From Kofleriaceae bacterium (GTDB taxonomy: Bacteria; Myxococcota_A; Polyangia; Haliangiales; Haliangiaceae), in contig JAGPCY010000025.1 of the NCBI GenBank assembly GCA_018057825.1, positions 1-64,000 of the forward strand: DNA of 64,000 nucleotides, in the 5' to 3' direction. This document shows, in pieces, positions 1-8,461 of the stretch; positions within the stretch are counted from its first letter, which is position 1; every line of letters begins with the position of its first letter. The notes under the pieces were generated by a model. The model was given only the letters and a program-made list of their open reading frames with translations, was not told the origin of the DNA and did not search any database. Position numbers and translations under genes: made by a program.

Positions 1-192
<192 letters not shown>

Positions 193-265
193 CCCCCCCC
201 GCGGCCTTGCCGCGATCCCCTCTCCCCCGCTTCTACCCGACGATCCGATCAGCTACCGTCCCTCA

Positions 266-1348
266 ATGACCGCCGAGGCCAAGGCCGCGCTCCGCCTGAC
301 CGCCTACGCTCGCGGCGGTGGTTGAGCGGCCAAGCTTCGGCTGCCGGACCTCGTGCAGGTCCTCGATGAAGATCCGCCGTGCGGCGATGGTGGCGCCAGC
401 GCCATCGTGGTCGATCACGCCCACAAGGACGACGCCGCGGTCGTGGCCGGGCCGCGCCCAGGCTACGGCCTGGTCCTCACCGCCGACGTCATCGCGCCCC
501 TGGTCGACGAGCCCGAGGCCTTCGGCGCGATCGCCGCGTGCAACGCGCTGTCCGACGTGTACGCGATGGGCGGCGAGCCGCGCTTCGCGCTCAACCTGGC
601 GTTCTTTCCCGATGACAAGCTGCCGCTCGACGTGCTGGTCGCGATCCAGCGCGGCGCCGCGGCGATGTGCCGGCGCGCCGGGGCCGCGGTGGTCGGCGGT
701 CACACCGTGCGCGATCCCGAGCTCAAGTTCGGGCTGTCGGTCACGGGCGAGGTCGCCCTCGACGCGGTGTGGGCCAACACCGCGGCGCTGCCGGGCCAGA
801 TCTTGATCCTCACCAAGCCCCTGGGCACCGGCGTGATCGGGCAGGCCATCAAGACCGAGGCCGCCAGCCGGGCCGAGATCGACGCCGCGGTCGCCGCCAT
901 GACCACGCTCAACCGCGACGCCGCCGCGGTCGGCCGCGCGGTCGGGGTCACCGCCGCCACCGACGTCACCGGCTTCGGCCTCCTCGGTCACCTGCGCAAC
1001 ATCGTCCGCGGCTCGGGGCTGTCGGCGACCCTCGAGGTCGGCGCGCTGCCGGTCTTGCCCGGCGTCTGGGATCACCTCGCCGCCGGCCGGGTCCCAGGCG
1101 GCACCAAGATCAACCGCGGCTTCCTCGAGCCGATCGTCACCTGGCGCGGCCCCGAGGCCGACCGCGAGCGCGTGCTCACCCTGGCGTGCGACGCCCAGAC
1201 CAGCGGGGGCCTGCTCTTGTGCGTGCCGCCGGCGCAGGTCGACGCCGCGGTCGCCGGTCTCACCGCGCGCGGCGTGACCGCGGCGGTGATCGGCGCCTTG
1301 ACCGAGCGCGACAGCGACGGCGGCGAGCGGCCGATCATCCTGCGCTAG
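266..1348 (+). CDS. selD: selenide, water dikinase SelD, selenocysteine-containing
   Basis: Makes selenophosphate from selenide and ATP, the selenium donor for Sec-tRNA synthesis. The ATG at 266 opens a 360-residue product only if the in-frame TGA at 323-325 is read as selenocysteine. This gives residues LTAYARGGGUAAKL, matching the SelD N-terminus in which Cys or Sec is followed three residues later by an essential Lys (here U20 and K23). Downstream lie the ALSDVYAMGG segment (about residue 97), the GGHT motif and DVTGFGLLGH (about 233), all typical of SelD; the length is close to the family norm (~347). A conventional caller would start at GTG 353 and lose the catalytic end. No clear Shine-Dalgarno was seen. 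The stop overlaps that of the convergent DJ-1 gene in a shared CTAG. The Sec reading rests on motif alignment plus a hairpin after the UGA. Confidence 0.93.
323..362 (+). promoter_or_regulatory. UGA(Sec) codon and bacterial SECIS-like hairpin of selD
   Basis: TGA at 323-325 is followed by a perfect 6-bp stem, GGACCT (346-351) with AGGTCC (357-362), closing a five-base loop CGTGC (352-356). The loop begins 26 bases after the UGA and has G as its second base. Both agree with the published bacterial SECIS pattern (loop 16-37 nt from UGA, a G in the first two loop bases). The hairpin is seen in the sequence; binding by SelB is inferred. Confidence 0.75.
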
Positions 1349-2091
1349 GCACGCAGCCGGGCCAGGAACGCGCGCGCGAAGCGGTAGGCGTCGCCCGGCC
1401 AGCGCGCCGAGACGTAGCGGCCATCCTCGACGATGAAGGTCGCGGTGTCGTCGGTGCGATCGCCGCGGCGGGTCATGGTCCGCGGGCCGCGGACGAACTG
1501 CGTCGCCGGATCGGCCAGGGCCGCCCGGACCTCGTCCTCGACGTAGGCCGGGTAGGTCCGGTAGTAGCGGCCGAGCTTCCAGAACGTGAGCAGGTAGGCC
1601 GAGCGCTCCATGTACTTCGGCAGGCAGGTCGTGCGGCTGCCGGCCAGGACGCTGGCGCCGGTCGCGGGATCGATCGAGCGGGCCAGGGCGAGGACCCCAT
1701 GACAGATCGCGCCGACCGGACGAGCGAGGGCCCAGAAGCGAGCGATCTGCGCGTGCAGCGCGGTCGCGCCCAGGTACTGCTTCATCCCCGGCGCGTGGCC
1801 ACCCGGCAGGATCAGGCCGTCGAAGTCGGCGACGTCGAGGTCGGCCCACGGCGTCGGCCGCTGGAAGCCGGGGTGCTCGGTCAGCTCCTGGTAGAACGCC
1901 TTGGGCTCGGGGTAGGCGCCGAGCTGGCCGAACAGCACGCCGGTCAAGAGCAGCGGATCGGCCGCCGGGGTGGCGCCGGCCTCGGTCGCGAACACCACCT
2001 CGTGTCCGGCCTCGAGCGCCAGCTTCCACGGCACCGCCACCTCGGTCACGTCGAAGTCGCGATCGGGCAACGGCATCCACACGCGGGCCAT
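1345..2091 (-). CDS. DJ-1/PfpI family protein (class I amidotransferase-like fold)
   Basis: A 248-residue DJ-1/PfpI superfamily protein. The nucleophile elbow GAICHGV carries a Cys at about residue 129, and LILPGGHAPG lies upstream, as in the Hsp31/PfpI group. Members act as glyoxalases, deglycases, chaperones or hydrolases; the substrate cannot be told from sequence. No signal peptide is visible, so it is probably cytoplasmic. It is convergent with selD, the two stop codons sharing CTAG, and divergent from the RNase gene 45 bases away. The start ATG gives MARVWMPLP, a normal first beta strand for this fold. The C-terminal third is longer than in minimal DJ-1. Confidence 0.85.
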   Translation of the reverse strand: MARVWMPLPDRDFDVTEVAVPWKLALEAGHEVVFATEAGATPAADPLLLTGVLFGQLGAYPEPKAFYQELTEHPGFQRPTPWADLDVADFDGLILPGGHAPGMKQYLGATALHAQIARFWALARPVGAICHGVLALARSIDPATGASVLAGSRTTCLPKYMERSAYLLTFWKLGRYYRTYPAYVEDEVRAALADPATQFVRGPRTMTRRGDRTDDTATFIVEDGRYVSARWPGDAYRFARAFLARLRA

Positions 2092-2136
2092 GGCCGCGAT
2101 GCTACGCGGCGTCGACGGAACTTGCTACCGTGGCCC

Positions 2137-2709
2137 ATGGCCTCGCCGCGCCGCCTGCGCCGTCCGCGTCGCGCGCCGACCTTCGCGGTGGTGCTGGCGC
2201 TCTTGATCGGGGTGGCGGTCGCGTGGCGACAGAGCCGCGAGCGCGCCGCGCCGGCCGAGGCGCCGTCCCGCGTGGACGAGGGCGCGCCGTCCGTCCCTGC
2301 GCCGCCCGTCCCCGCGCCCTCGAACCCTGCGCCGCCCGTCCCTGCGCCGCCCGCCCCCGCGCCGCCGAGCCCGGCGCCACCGCGCGCGCCGACCGGCCCC
2401 GGGCCCTCGGCCGCCGCCCTCGACCTCTCGTGGCTGGCCGATCCCGACGAGCAGGCCACCGTGGCCGCGGTCGCCGCCGCGATCGATCGCGGTGGACCGT
2501 TTCGCTACCGCAAGGACGGCGCGATCTTCGAGAACCGCGAGGGCCGCCTGCCGCGTCGGGCCCGCGGCTACTGGCGCGAGTACACCGTGCCGACGCCGGG
2601 CGAGGACGATCGCGGCGCGCGGCGCCTGGTCGGCGGCGATCGCCGCGAGCTGTACTACACCCGCGATCACTACCGCTCGTTCCGCGTCGTCCGCGGCGCC
2701 GCGCCGTGA
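2137..2709 (+). CDS. secreted/anchored barnase-type guanyl-specific ribonuclease
   Basis: Single-strand RNase of the barnase/RNase Sa family. The 190-residue protein has a basic N-terminus, a hydrophobic helix (residues ~15-30) acting as signal or anchor, a long Pro-Ala-Val linker (~45-85) and a C-terminal RNase domain (~95-190). The domain shows the family's FENREGRLP, YTVPTPG, GARRLVGG and YYTRDHYRSF blocks. The catalytic triad is intact: Glu148 (in REYTVP), Arg162/163 and His178, spaced as Glu73, Arg87 and His102 of barnase. No barstar-like inhibitor is adjacent, as expected if the enzyme is exported and never active in the cytoplasm. A role in predation or RNA scavenging is inference. An earlier in-frame start is unlikely because the frame upstream is antisense to the DJ-1 gene. 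Confidence 0.88.
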   Translation: MASPRRLRRPRRAPTFAVVLALLIGVAVAWRQSRERAAPAEAPSRVDEGAPSVPAPPVPAPSNPAPPVPAPPAPAPPSPAPPRAPTGPGPSAAALDLSWLADPDEQATVAAVAAAIDRGGPFRYRKDGAIFENREGRLPRRARGYWREYTVPTPGEDDRGARRLVGGDRRELYYTRDHYRSFRVVRGAAP

Positions 2710-2717
2710 TCGGGGCG

Positions 2718-3023
2718 CTACTTCGTCGGCAGCTCGGCGAACGCGATCAGGTAGCGCGTGATCGCGGCCGCCTCCTCGGGCTCGAGGCTCGAGCGCTCGC
2801 GCATGTCTTCGACCTCGGACGGCCAGTCGGCGATCGTGGCGTCCCTCGGCGACGGCGTCTGATGGCAGCCGCTGCAGTGCGAGATCAGGAGCTGTCGGCC
2901 GTGATTGAGCTCGGCGACCGCGACGTTGGCGCGGGCGGCGTCGGCCTCGGTGGCGACCGGCACCCACGGACCGCGGCAGGCCGCGACCGCCAGCGCCAGC
3001 GCGGCCAGCGCCCGTCGGCTCAT
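2718..3023 (-). CDS. small mono-heme cytochrome c lipoprotein
   Basis: 101 residues. The N-terminus MSRRALAALALAVAAC ends in a lipobox (Cys16), so it should be lipidated and face the periplasm or surface. One heme-attachment site, CSGCH, lies at residues 50-54, followed by a TPSPRDATIADWPSEV stretch and a short helical tail. The ATG overlaps the stop of the upstream outer-membrane protein gene by four bases, so the two are translationally coupled and probably share the Fur-like control region at 3770. Its likely role is electron transfer next to that outer-membrane protein; the partner is not known. Confidence 0.8.
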   Translation of the reverse strand: MSRRALAALALAVAACRGPWVPVATEADAARANVAVAELNHGRQLLISHCSGCHQTPSPRDATIADWPSEVEDMRERSSLEPEEAAAITRYLIAFAELPTK

Positions 3024-3766
3024 AGCGACAGGCCGAAGATCGCCCGCACCGACAGCTTGTCGGCGCGGTCGTTGAGCCCGAAGCCCGCCGTGGTGGTGAC
3101 CCACAGGGACGCGGTCGGCGCCCACGACACCGCCGGACCGGCCCAGGTGGTGAAGGTCTCGTCGAGCTCGCTGAACTCGAAGTCGGCCCAGGTCTCGGCG
3201 CCCAGCTTCCAGGCCGGGGTGGCCTCGTAGGTGACGCCGATCGCGTAGCCGTTCTCGAGCTCGGTCTCGTCGACGTCGGCGCCGAACTCGACCTCGGCGA
3301 TCAGGTTGGCCGCCACCGTCACCTTGCCGAAGTCGCGGGCCAGGATCGCCTTGACCTCGCCGGCGTAGGCGCTGGCGCCGAACGCCCGGGCCAGCTCGCC
3401 GTAGGCGACCACGTCGACCGGCAGCTCGCCGCGCTCGGCGAAGCGGTAGCGGCTGCGCAGCTTCACCTCGGACAGCACCAGGCCGGTGGCGGCAGTGCCG
3501 CCGCTGGCCTGGTCGAACACGTGATAGAGCGACACGTCCCACCGGTCGGTCACGCCGTGCTCGAACTCGAGCTGGAGCTGGTTGGACTCGGGCGCGCCGT
3601 CGTCCCAGGTCGCCCGGTTCCAGGTCGAGTACACCTCGACCTCGGTCTGGCCCTCGGGCATCGTCATGTACTCGTAGGTCCGAGTGAACGAGCGCCGGTC
3701 GGCGGTGGCGGTGGTGGCGAACGCGCCGACCAGGGCGAGGGCGGCGGCGAGGTGGATGGGCTGCAT
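3020..3766 (-). CDS. outer-membrane beta-barrel protein
   Basis: 248 residues with a cleavable signal peptide (hydrophobic LAAALALVGAFATTA, predicted cleavage near ATA-DRR). The rest alternates polar and hydrophobic residues and ends ..AIFGLSL, as outer-membrane barrels do. Segments such as WDVSLYHVFDQ and KLRSRYRF look like barrel strands. The ATG at 3766 is chosen rather than the upstream ATG at 3790, because the upstream codons lie inside a Fur-like inverted repeat and -10 element. First gene of a two-gene unit with the cytochrome lipoprotein. The closest functional family is not recognised. Confidence 0.72.
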   Translation of the reverse strand: MQPIHLAAALALVGAFATTATADRRSFTRTYEYMTMPEGQTEVEVYSTWNRATWDDGAPESNQLQLEFEHGVTDRWDVSLYHVFDQASGGTAATGLVLSEVKLRSRYRFAERGELPVDVVAYGELARAFGASAYAGEVKAILARDFGKVTVAANLIAEVEFGADVDETELENGYAIGVTYEATPAWKLGAETWADFEFSELDETFTTWAGPAVSWAPTASLWVTTTAGFGLNDRADKLSVRAIFGLSL

Positions 3767-3769
3767 CGG

Positions 3770-3809
3770 AATAATGAAAACCATTTTCATGTCCGGTTCG
3801 GACTGTCAA
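3770..3809 (-). promoter_or_regulatory. Fur-family operator overlapping a TTGACA promoter
   Basis: On the + strand AATAATGAAAACCATTTTC (3770-3788) matches the classical 19-base Fur box at 15 of 19 positions; ATGAAAA-3-TTTTCAT (3774-3790) is an exact inverted repeat. Reading the minus strand, a perfect TTGACA -35 lies at 3809-3804 and a GAAAAT-like -10 inside the box, about 15 bases on, so repressor binding would block the outer-membrane gene. The mRNA leader would be only about ten bases. Fur, Zur, PerR and Mur sites are similar, so the metal is uncertain. Confidence 0.6.
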
Positions 3810-3836
3810 GCGCCAGGCGGTGTACGGTTTGTCGCA

Positions 3837-4835
3837 ATGCCCCCCCGCGACGGCTTCGTCGGCGCCATCGGCGCCACCCCGCTCATCCGCATCCCCAGCC
3901 TGTCCGCGGCGACCGGCTGCACCATCCTCGGCAAGGCCGAGCACCTGAACCCGGGGGGCAGCGTCAAGGATCGCGCGGCCCGGGCCATCGTCGCCGCCGC
4001 CGAGGCCGCCGGCCGCTTGGGCGGCGACGGCCCGACCGAGATCGTCGAGGGCACGGCCGGCAACACCGGCATCGGCCTGGCCCTGGTGGCGCGGGCCCGC
4101 GGCTACCGCTGCACGATCGTCATGCCCGACAACCTGGCGCCGGAGAAGATCGAGCTCCTGCGCGCGCTGGGCGCCGACCTCCACCTGGTGCCGCCGGCGC
4201 CGTTCGCCGACGCCGGCAACTACTACCACGTGGCCCGTCGGCTGGCCGAGGCGCGCGGCGCGTTCTGGGCCGATCAGTTCGAGAACCCGGCCAACGCCCA
4301 GGCCCACTACGACACCACCGGCCCCGAGCTCCTGGCCGACGCCGGCCACCTCGACGGCTTCGTCGCCAGCGCCGGCACCGGCGGCACGATCGCCGGGGTG
4401 TCGCGCTACCTCGCCGAGGCCGCGCCCGCGGCCCAGGCCTGGCTCATCGACTGCGAGGGCAGCTCGCTCTACAGCCACGTCACCCGCGGCACCCTCGACG
4501 CCACCGGCGGCAGCGTCCTCGAGGGCATCGGCATCCGCCGCATCACCGCCAACTTCGCCGGCGCCAAGCTCGCGGGCGCCTTCGTCGGCACCGATCGCGA
4601 GGCGATCGAGATGGTCCACTGGCTCCTGGCCCGAGACGGCCTGTTCGTCGGTGGCTCGGCGGCGCTCGGCTGCGTCGGCGCGGTCAAGCTGGCCCGCCGC
4701 CTCGGCCCGGGCGCCACGATCGCCACGATCTTGTGCGACGGCGCCGGCCGCTACGCGTCGCGGCTGTTCTCGGCCGAGTGGCTGGCGGCCAAGGGCCTGA
4801 CCCCGCGCGCCACCGACCTGTCGTTCGTCGCGTGA
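3837..4835 (+). CDS. cysteine synthase / cystathionine beta-synthase family PLP enzyme
   Basis: A 332-residue fold-type II PLP enzyme. The PLP lysine is in NPGGSVKDRAA (about residue 43), followed by EGTAGNTGIGLA (substrate loop), SAGTGGTIAGVSRYL (phosphate-binding loop) and GGSAALG near the end. This is the O-acetylserine sulfhydrylase/CBS pattern; there is no C-terminal CBS domain. It could make cysteine or act as a one-domain cystathionine beta-synthase. The ATG at 3837 gives MPPRDGFVGAIGATPLIRI, the normal family start. It diverges from the Fur-box promoter of the outer-membrane gene, the intergenic space being only about 70 bases. The 3' end faces the minus-strand heme lipoprotein gene. 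Confidence 0.92.
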   Translation: MPPRDGFVGAIGATPLIRIPSLSAATGCTILGKAEHLNPGGSVKDRAARAIVAAAEAAGRLGGDGPTEIVEGTAGNTGIGLALVARARGYRCTIVMPDNLAPEKIELLRALGADLHLVPPAPFADAGNYYHVARRLAEARGAFWADQFENPANAQAHYDTTGPELLADAGHLDGFVASAGTGGTIAGVSRYLAEAAPAAQAWLIDCEGSSLYSHVTRGTLDATGGSVLEGIGIRRITANFAGAKLAGAFVGTDREAIEMVHWLLARDGLFVGGSAALGCVGAVKLARRLGPGATIATILCDGAGRYASRLFSAEWLAAKGLTPRATDLSFVA

Positions 4836-4851
4836 GCGCGGGCGCCGCGCG

Positions 4852-6486
4852 TCATCGCGGCGTCCAGTACTCGACCTCGTCGGCGAGCATCCGGCCGAGC
4901 TGATCGCCGCTGTCGATCGCGAAGGCGTAGTCGGTCGGGAAGTTGTTGCGGACCTGGACTCGACCGTGGGCCGGGAAGGCCGAGGGGTCGGACAAGATCT
5001 CCTCGCTGCGCAGGCCGGTGCCGCCGTGCTGGTGGCAGCCGACGCAGCTCGACCCGGCGTTGCCCGCGCCGACCTCGAGAAACGGGTTCGAGCACCAGCT
5101 CGGGCCGTCGTGGACCGCGGCCAGCGCGTCGCCCAGCGAGCCGGGCTGGCCGCCGCGGGGATCGCGATCGCCCTCGGCGAAGCTGGTGACGACGCACATC
5201 TTGTAGTTGCGCCAGATCGTGTCGGCGAGCGCCGCCGGGCGATCGGCGCCGAAGTCGTCGTCGGGCGACGGCGACCACCACAGCGTCACCCACAGCCAGT
5301 GGTCGAGCTCCTTGGTCATGAGGTGCAGCCCGGCCAGGCGGTAGCGGTTGCCGTTGGGCAAGACCGCGGTGTAGATGCGGTCGGCGCCTGGGTCGTCGTC
5401 GCCGATCGCGGTCCACTGGGGCGCCGGGCTGGCGGTCATCGCCGCCAGGCTCGCCGCCGAGGTGTCGAAGCGCGGCACGGTGAAGCCCAGCTCGGCGCGC
5501 CGCCAGTCGGCCTTGACCACCGCGGCGTCGAGGGGATACGGCCCGGCCAGGCACGCCGCCCAGGCCGGGTCGGCCTCTTGATACTCGATCGTCACCCGCG
5601 CCGCGCCGGCCTCGCCGTCGCCGACCAGCTCGACCCACACCGGGCCCGGGCCGGCGACCGCGCACGCGGTGCCAGCGCAGTCGTGGTCGTCGGCGGTCGG
5701 CGGTGCGTCCCGGCGCAGCCGCAGCGTGCCGACGCCGTCGACCTGGGCGGTCAGGCTCTCGCCGGCGCCGACGTAGTACGGGCCCCACGCCGCGCGACCA
5801 CACGCGGCCAGCGCGACCGCCTCGCGCGCCACCCGCCGCGGCCCCGGGGTCGCGCCGTCGGCGATCGCCGGTGGCCGCGGCTGGCCGAGGCACGCCAGGA
5901 TCTCGCGGTAGCTGGCCAGGACGTGGCGGGCCGCGCCCGGGCTGTACATCACGCGATCGATGCCGCCGACCCCGACGACCTCGGGCGCGGTGTCGACCGC
6001 CGCCGCGTAGGCCGCGAACCGCTCCGGGGTCCAGGTCGGCAGCTCGTCGAGGGCGGTCGGGTTCCAGGCCTCGAGTTCGTCGAGCATGGCCTCGGTCAGC
6101 GGCGCCCGCGCGGTCCGCTCCGCCGGGGCCAGCGACCGGAACCCGCGATCGAACATCCGGGTCAGGTCGTCCTTGCCGTACCAGGTGTGCCAGCGCGGCA
6201 GGTGAGGGCTCGGCGCTCCCGGCGCCAGCGCGAACGGCACCGGCGCGACCGCGCGCTCGACCGCGGCCCAGGCCGCCGCCCGTCGGGCCGCCTGGGAGCG
6301 CGCCAGCTCGTCGTCGCGGCCGCGCAGCAGGCCATCGGCCGGGTAGGGCGAGGCGCGCCCCACCAGCTTGCGATCGGCCACCGTCAACGCCGCGGTCGCG
6401 ACCTCGTCCTCGCACGCCAACGGCGGCGGCTCGCCGCACCCGGCCAGCGCCAGGGTCACGACCAAGCCTGCGCGGGCGCGCGCCAT
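4852..6486 (-). CDS. large lipoprotein with one C-terminal c-type heme motif
   Basis: 544 residues. Residues 1-17 end in the lipobox LALAGC. A single heme-binding CVGCH sits near residue 480, in a stretch SSCVGCHQHGGTG close to the C-terminus. The long central part has paired cysteines and Trp-rich segments but no family recognised here. It begins two bases after the stop of the next gene upstream and so is the last member of a run of three heme-motif lipoprotein genes (4852-10243). An export-linked redox protein working with its neighbours is inferred. The ATG at 6486 is preferred over a GTG two codons earlier. Confidence 0.75.
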   Translation of the reverse strand: MARARAGLVVTLALAGCGEPPPLACEDEVATAALTVADRKLVGRASPYPADGLLRGRDDELARSQAARRAAAWAAVERAVAPVPFALAPGAPSPHLPRWHTWYGKDDLTRMFDRGFRSLAPAERTARAPLTEAMLDELEAWNPTALDELPTWTPERFAAYAAAVDTAPEVVGVGGIDRVMYSPGAARHVLASYREILACLGQPRPPAIADGATPGPRRVAREAVALAACGRAAWGPYYVGAGESLTAQVDGVGTLRLRRDAPPTADDHDCAGTACAVAGPGPVWVELVGDGEAGAARVTIEYQEADPAWAACLAGPYPLDAAVVKADWRRAELGFTVPRFDTSAASLAAMTASPAPQWTAIGDDDPGADRIYTAVLPNGNRYRLAGLHLMTKELDHWLWVTLWWSPSPDDDFGADRPAALADTIWRNYKMCVVTSFAEGDRDPRGGQPGSLGDALAAVHDGPSWCSNPFLEVGAGNAGSSCVGCHQHGGTGLRSEEILSDPSAFPAHGRVQVRNNFPTDYAFAIDSGDQLGRMLADEVEYWTPR

Positions 6487-6488
6487 GA

Positions 6489-8288
6489 TCACTGCTCTAG
6501 CATGAGCGCGGCGTCGCTGGCAGCGACGTATTCGCGCCCGCCGGCCGCCAGGTCGCGGACGATGAAGTAGATCCAGCCATCGCTGCGGAAGTGCGGGTAC
6601 AGCGCGTACTGCCCGGGCTTCATCGTCGTCAGGCGCCGGGTCACGCCGGTCGCGATCTCGGTCACGAAGATGTTGGCCGCGCCCTGGGTGCGCAGGGCCA
6701 CGAAGGCCGGGTCGGACTGGCTGGCGTAGCCGAGGTCCTGCCAGTCGGCGGCCTCGACGTAGTGGTGCCAGACCATCCACCGCTCGTCGAACGACAGCGC
6801 CGGCTTGCCGCCGCGCACGCAGTAGCGCGCGATCTCCGGAAGCTGGATGTCGTAGCTGGTGCCGTTCGGGGTCGCGACCACCTTGCGCATGAGGAAGAGC
6901 GACTTGCCGCCGGCCGCCGCCACCCGGCTGACGATGAGCTTGGCCGACGGCGAGATGATGACGTCGCCCTCAAGCGGCAGCGGCTTGCGGATCGAGTCGC
7001 CGGGCGTGAACTGGGTGCCGGTATGGACCAGCGGCGTGAGATCGATCGCGGCGTTGGACGAGAACGCCGACGACGGATCCGAGCTGGTCACCGAGCGGCC
7101 GCCGTTGTCGTTGGTGAACTGGCCGTCGACCGTCCAGTAGTCGCCGTTGCGGGCCGCGCCCATGTGCTGGTACAGGCCGACCGCGGTGGTGCGTAGGCAC
7201 TCGGGCTCGTTGAAGGTGATCTGGGTCGGGCCCGCGGTGAGCAGCGACTGGTCGCAGATGCGGGCGCTGCCGCTCTGCAGCGCGAAGCCCGAGTTGTCGG
7301 GGAAAAAGCCAGGGTCGTACTGGGCCGCCGCCGGGATCTCGCGATCGGTCATGAGATCGATCACCGTCGAGCGATAGGTCTGGCTGGCGGCCGCCGCGCC
7401 GCCGTGGGACACGAACCGGCCGTCGGCCGAGCTGCGGGTCCAGTAGTTCGAGCGGTAGTTGTTGATGCGCAGCACGCGGATGACCTGGCCGGCCATCGGC
7501 GCGGCCCAGCCCGCGCTGAAGGTGTCGGCCTCGCTGTCGGGATACGTCGACAAGCACTGCCGCGCGGTGGTGGCGCCCGAGCAGCCGAACATCAGGAGGC
7601 CGGCCTCCTGGTTGAGCGCGCGCCAGCCGCTGGTCCGCATCGCGGCGACGTGGCTGGCGACCTCGGTCGTGACGTTGGTGGTGCAGTCGTTGGGCGGCGG
7701 GTCGTCGGGGACCACGGTGTCGAGGAGCGGCAGGCCGCGGGCGAACCACTCGGCGAGCTGATCGAACTCGCCCTGGGTCAGCGTGCTGGTGCCGCGCGGC
7801 ATCGCGGCCTCCTCGACGAAGTGGCCGAGCTGGACCGGGCCGTCGGTGGTGCCGAACCCGAGGTTGAACACGTAGCGGAACCAGTCGAGGCGGGCGGCGA
7901 CGGCGTAGATGCCGAGGCGGTCCGGCGGCCAGCCCGAGGTCGTGACCCCAGGCTGCGCGCGCAGGCAGTCGACGATCGTCGCGCCCTCCGCCGACGTCAT
8001 CGGCATCGTCATCGATAGGCAGCGGGTCACGACCGCCGACGAGGTCGCCTCCCAGGCGCGCACCCGATCGCGGGTCACCGCGTGACAGCCCTGGCATCGC
8101 TCGGTCAGGAGCGCGGCCGCCGCGGGCGCCAGCTCGGCGTCGGGGGTCGACAGCGGGTTGCGCAGGGCGGGGATCGCGAAGGCGTCGACCGGCGCGTCGA
8201 CCGGCTGAGCGTCGATCGAACCACCGTCGCCGCCGCTGCAGGCGACGAGCGCGACCAGGCAAGCGCTACCGAGGAGGCGAGCTGACAT
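6489..8288 (-). CDS. cytochrome c-like lipoprotein with C-terminal propeller-like region (paralogue 1)
   Basis: 599 residues. Lipobox Cys17 is followed by a spacer with repeated DAP/VDA (to ~40). A heme motif CQGCH lies at 65-69, then Met-rich segments that could provide the second heme ligand. The C-terminal half contains TolB/WD40-like strands (SADGRFVSHGG, SPSAKLIVSRV, HFRSDGWIYFIV). It shares long conserved blocks with the next gene upstream: DPGFFPDNSGF, FNEPEC, SFDERW, DWxxLGYAS and PHFRSDGW. The two are therefore tandem duplicates. Stop and start are almost joined to the downstream heme lipoprotein, so they are likely cotranscribed. Exact function unknown. Confidence 0.78.
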   Translation of the reverse strand: MSARLLGSACLVALVACSGGDGGSIDAQPVDAPVDAFAIPALRNPLSTPDAELAPAAAALLTERCQGCHAVTRDRVRAWEATSSAVVTRCLSMTMPMTSAEGATIVDCLRAQPGVTTSGWPPDRLGIYAVAARLDWFRYVFNLGFGTTDGPVQLGHFVEEAAMPRGTSTLTQGEFDQLAEWFARGLPLLDTVVPDDPPPNDCTTNVTTEVASHVAAMRTSGWRALNQEAGLLMFGCSGATTARQCLSTYPDSEADTFSAGWAAPMAGQVIRVLRINNYRSNYWTRSSADGRFVSHGGAAAASQTYRSTVIDLMTDREIPAAAQYDPGFFPDNSGFALQSGSARICDQSLLTAGPTQITFNEPECLRTTAVGLYQHMGAARNGDYWTVDGQFTNDNGGRSVTSSDPSSAFSSNAAIDLTPLVHTGTQFTPGDSIRKPLPLEGDVIISPSAKLIVSRVAAAGGKSLFLMRKVVATPNGTSYDIQLPEIARYCVRGGKPALSFDERWMVWHHYVEAADWQDLGYASQSDPAFVALRTQGAANIFVTEIATGVTRRLTTMKPGQYALYPHFRSDGWIYFIVRDLAAGGREYVAASDAALMLEQ

Positions 8289-8461
8289 GGTCGTGGATCG
8301 TGCCGCAAGCCGAGGCCGCGGTCACGATCTCGCCGACGGGCTTCGGCTGTTAGAGCCTGGCCGCCGTGCGACCCAGCCGCCTCGGTCCGTGGCCGGACCG
8401 TTCACCCGCCGAGGATGTGGTATCGGGTGCGACCTGCCTTCACGCCCGCCGAGCCAGCGGC

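Noticed and set aside
323-325. TGA in selD as a nonsense mutation (pseudogene)
   Set aside because: Its position is exactly that of the SelD active-site Cys/Sec, and a SECIS-like hairpin follows; the rest of the gene is intact.
263-2080. Long minus-strand ORF of 605 codons across selD and the DJ-1 gene
   Set aside because: Arg/Gly-rich shadow frame typical of very GC-rich DNA; selD and the DJ-1 gene have family motifs in their own frames.
3767-3790. ATG at 3790 as start of the outer-membrane protein
   Set aside because: Its eight extra codons lie in a palindromic Fur-like box and -10 element; the signal peptide starts normally at 3766.
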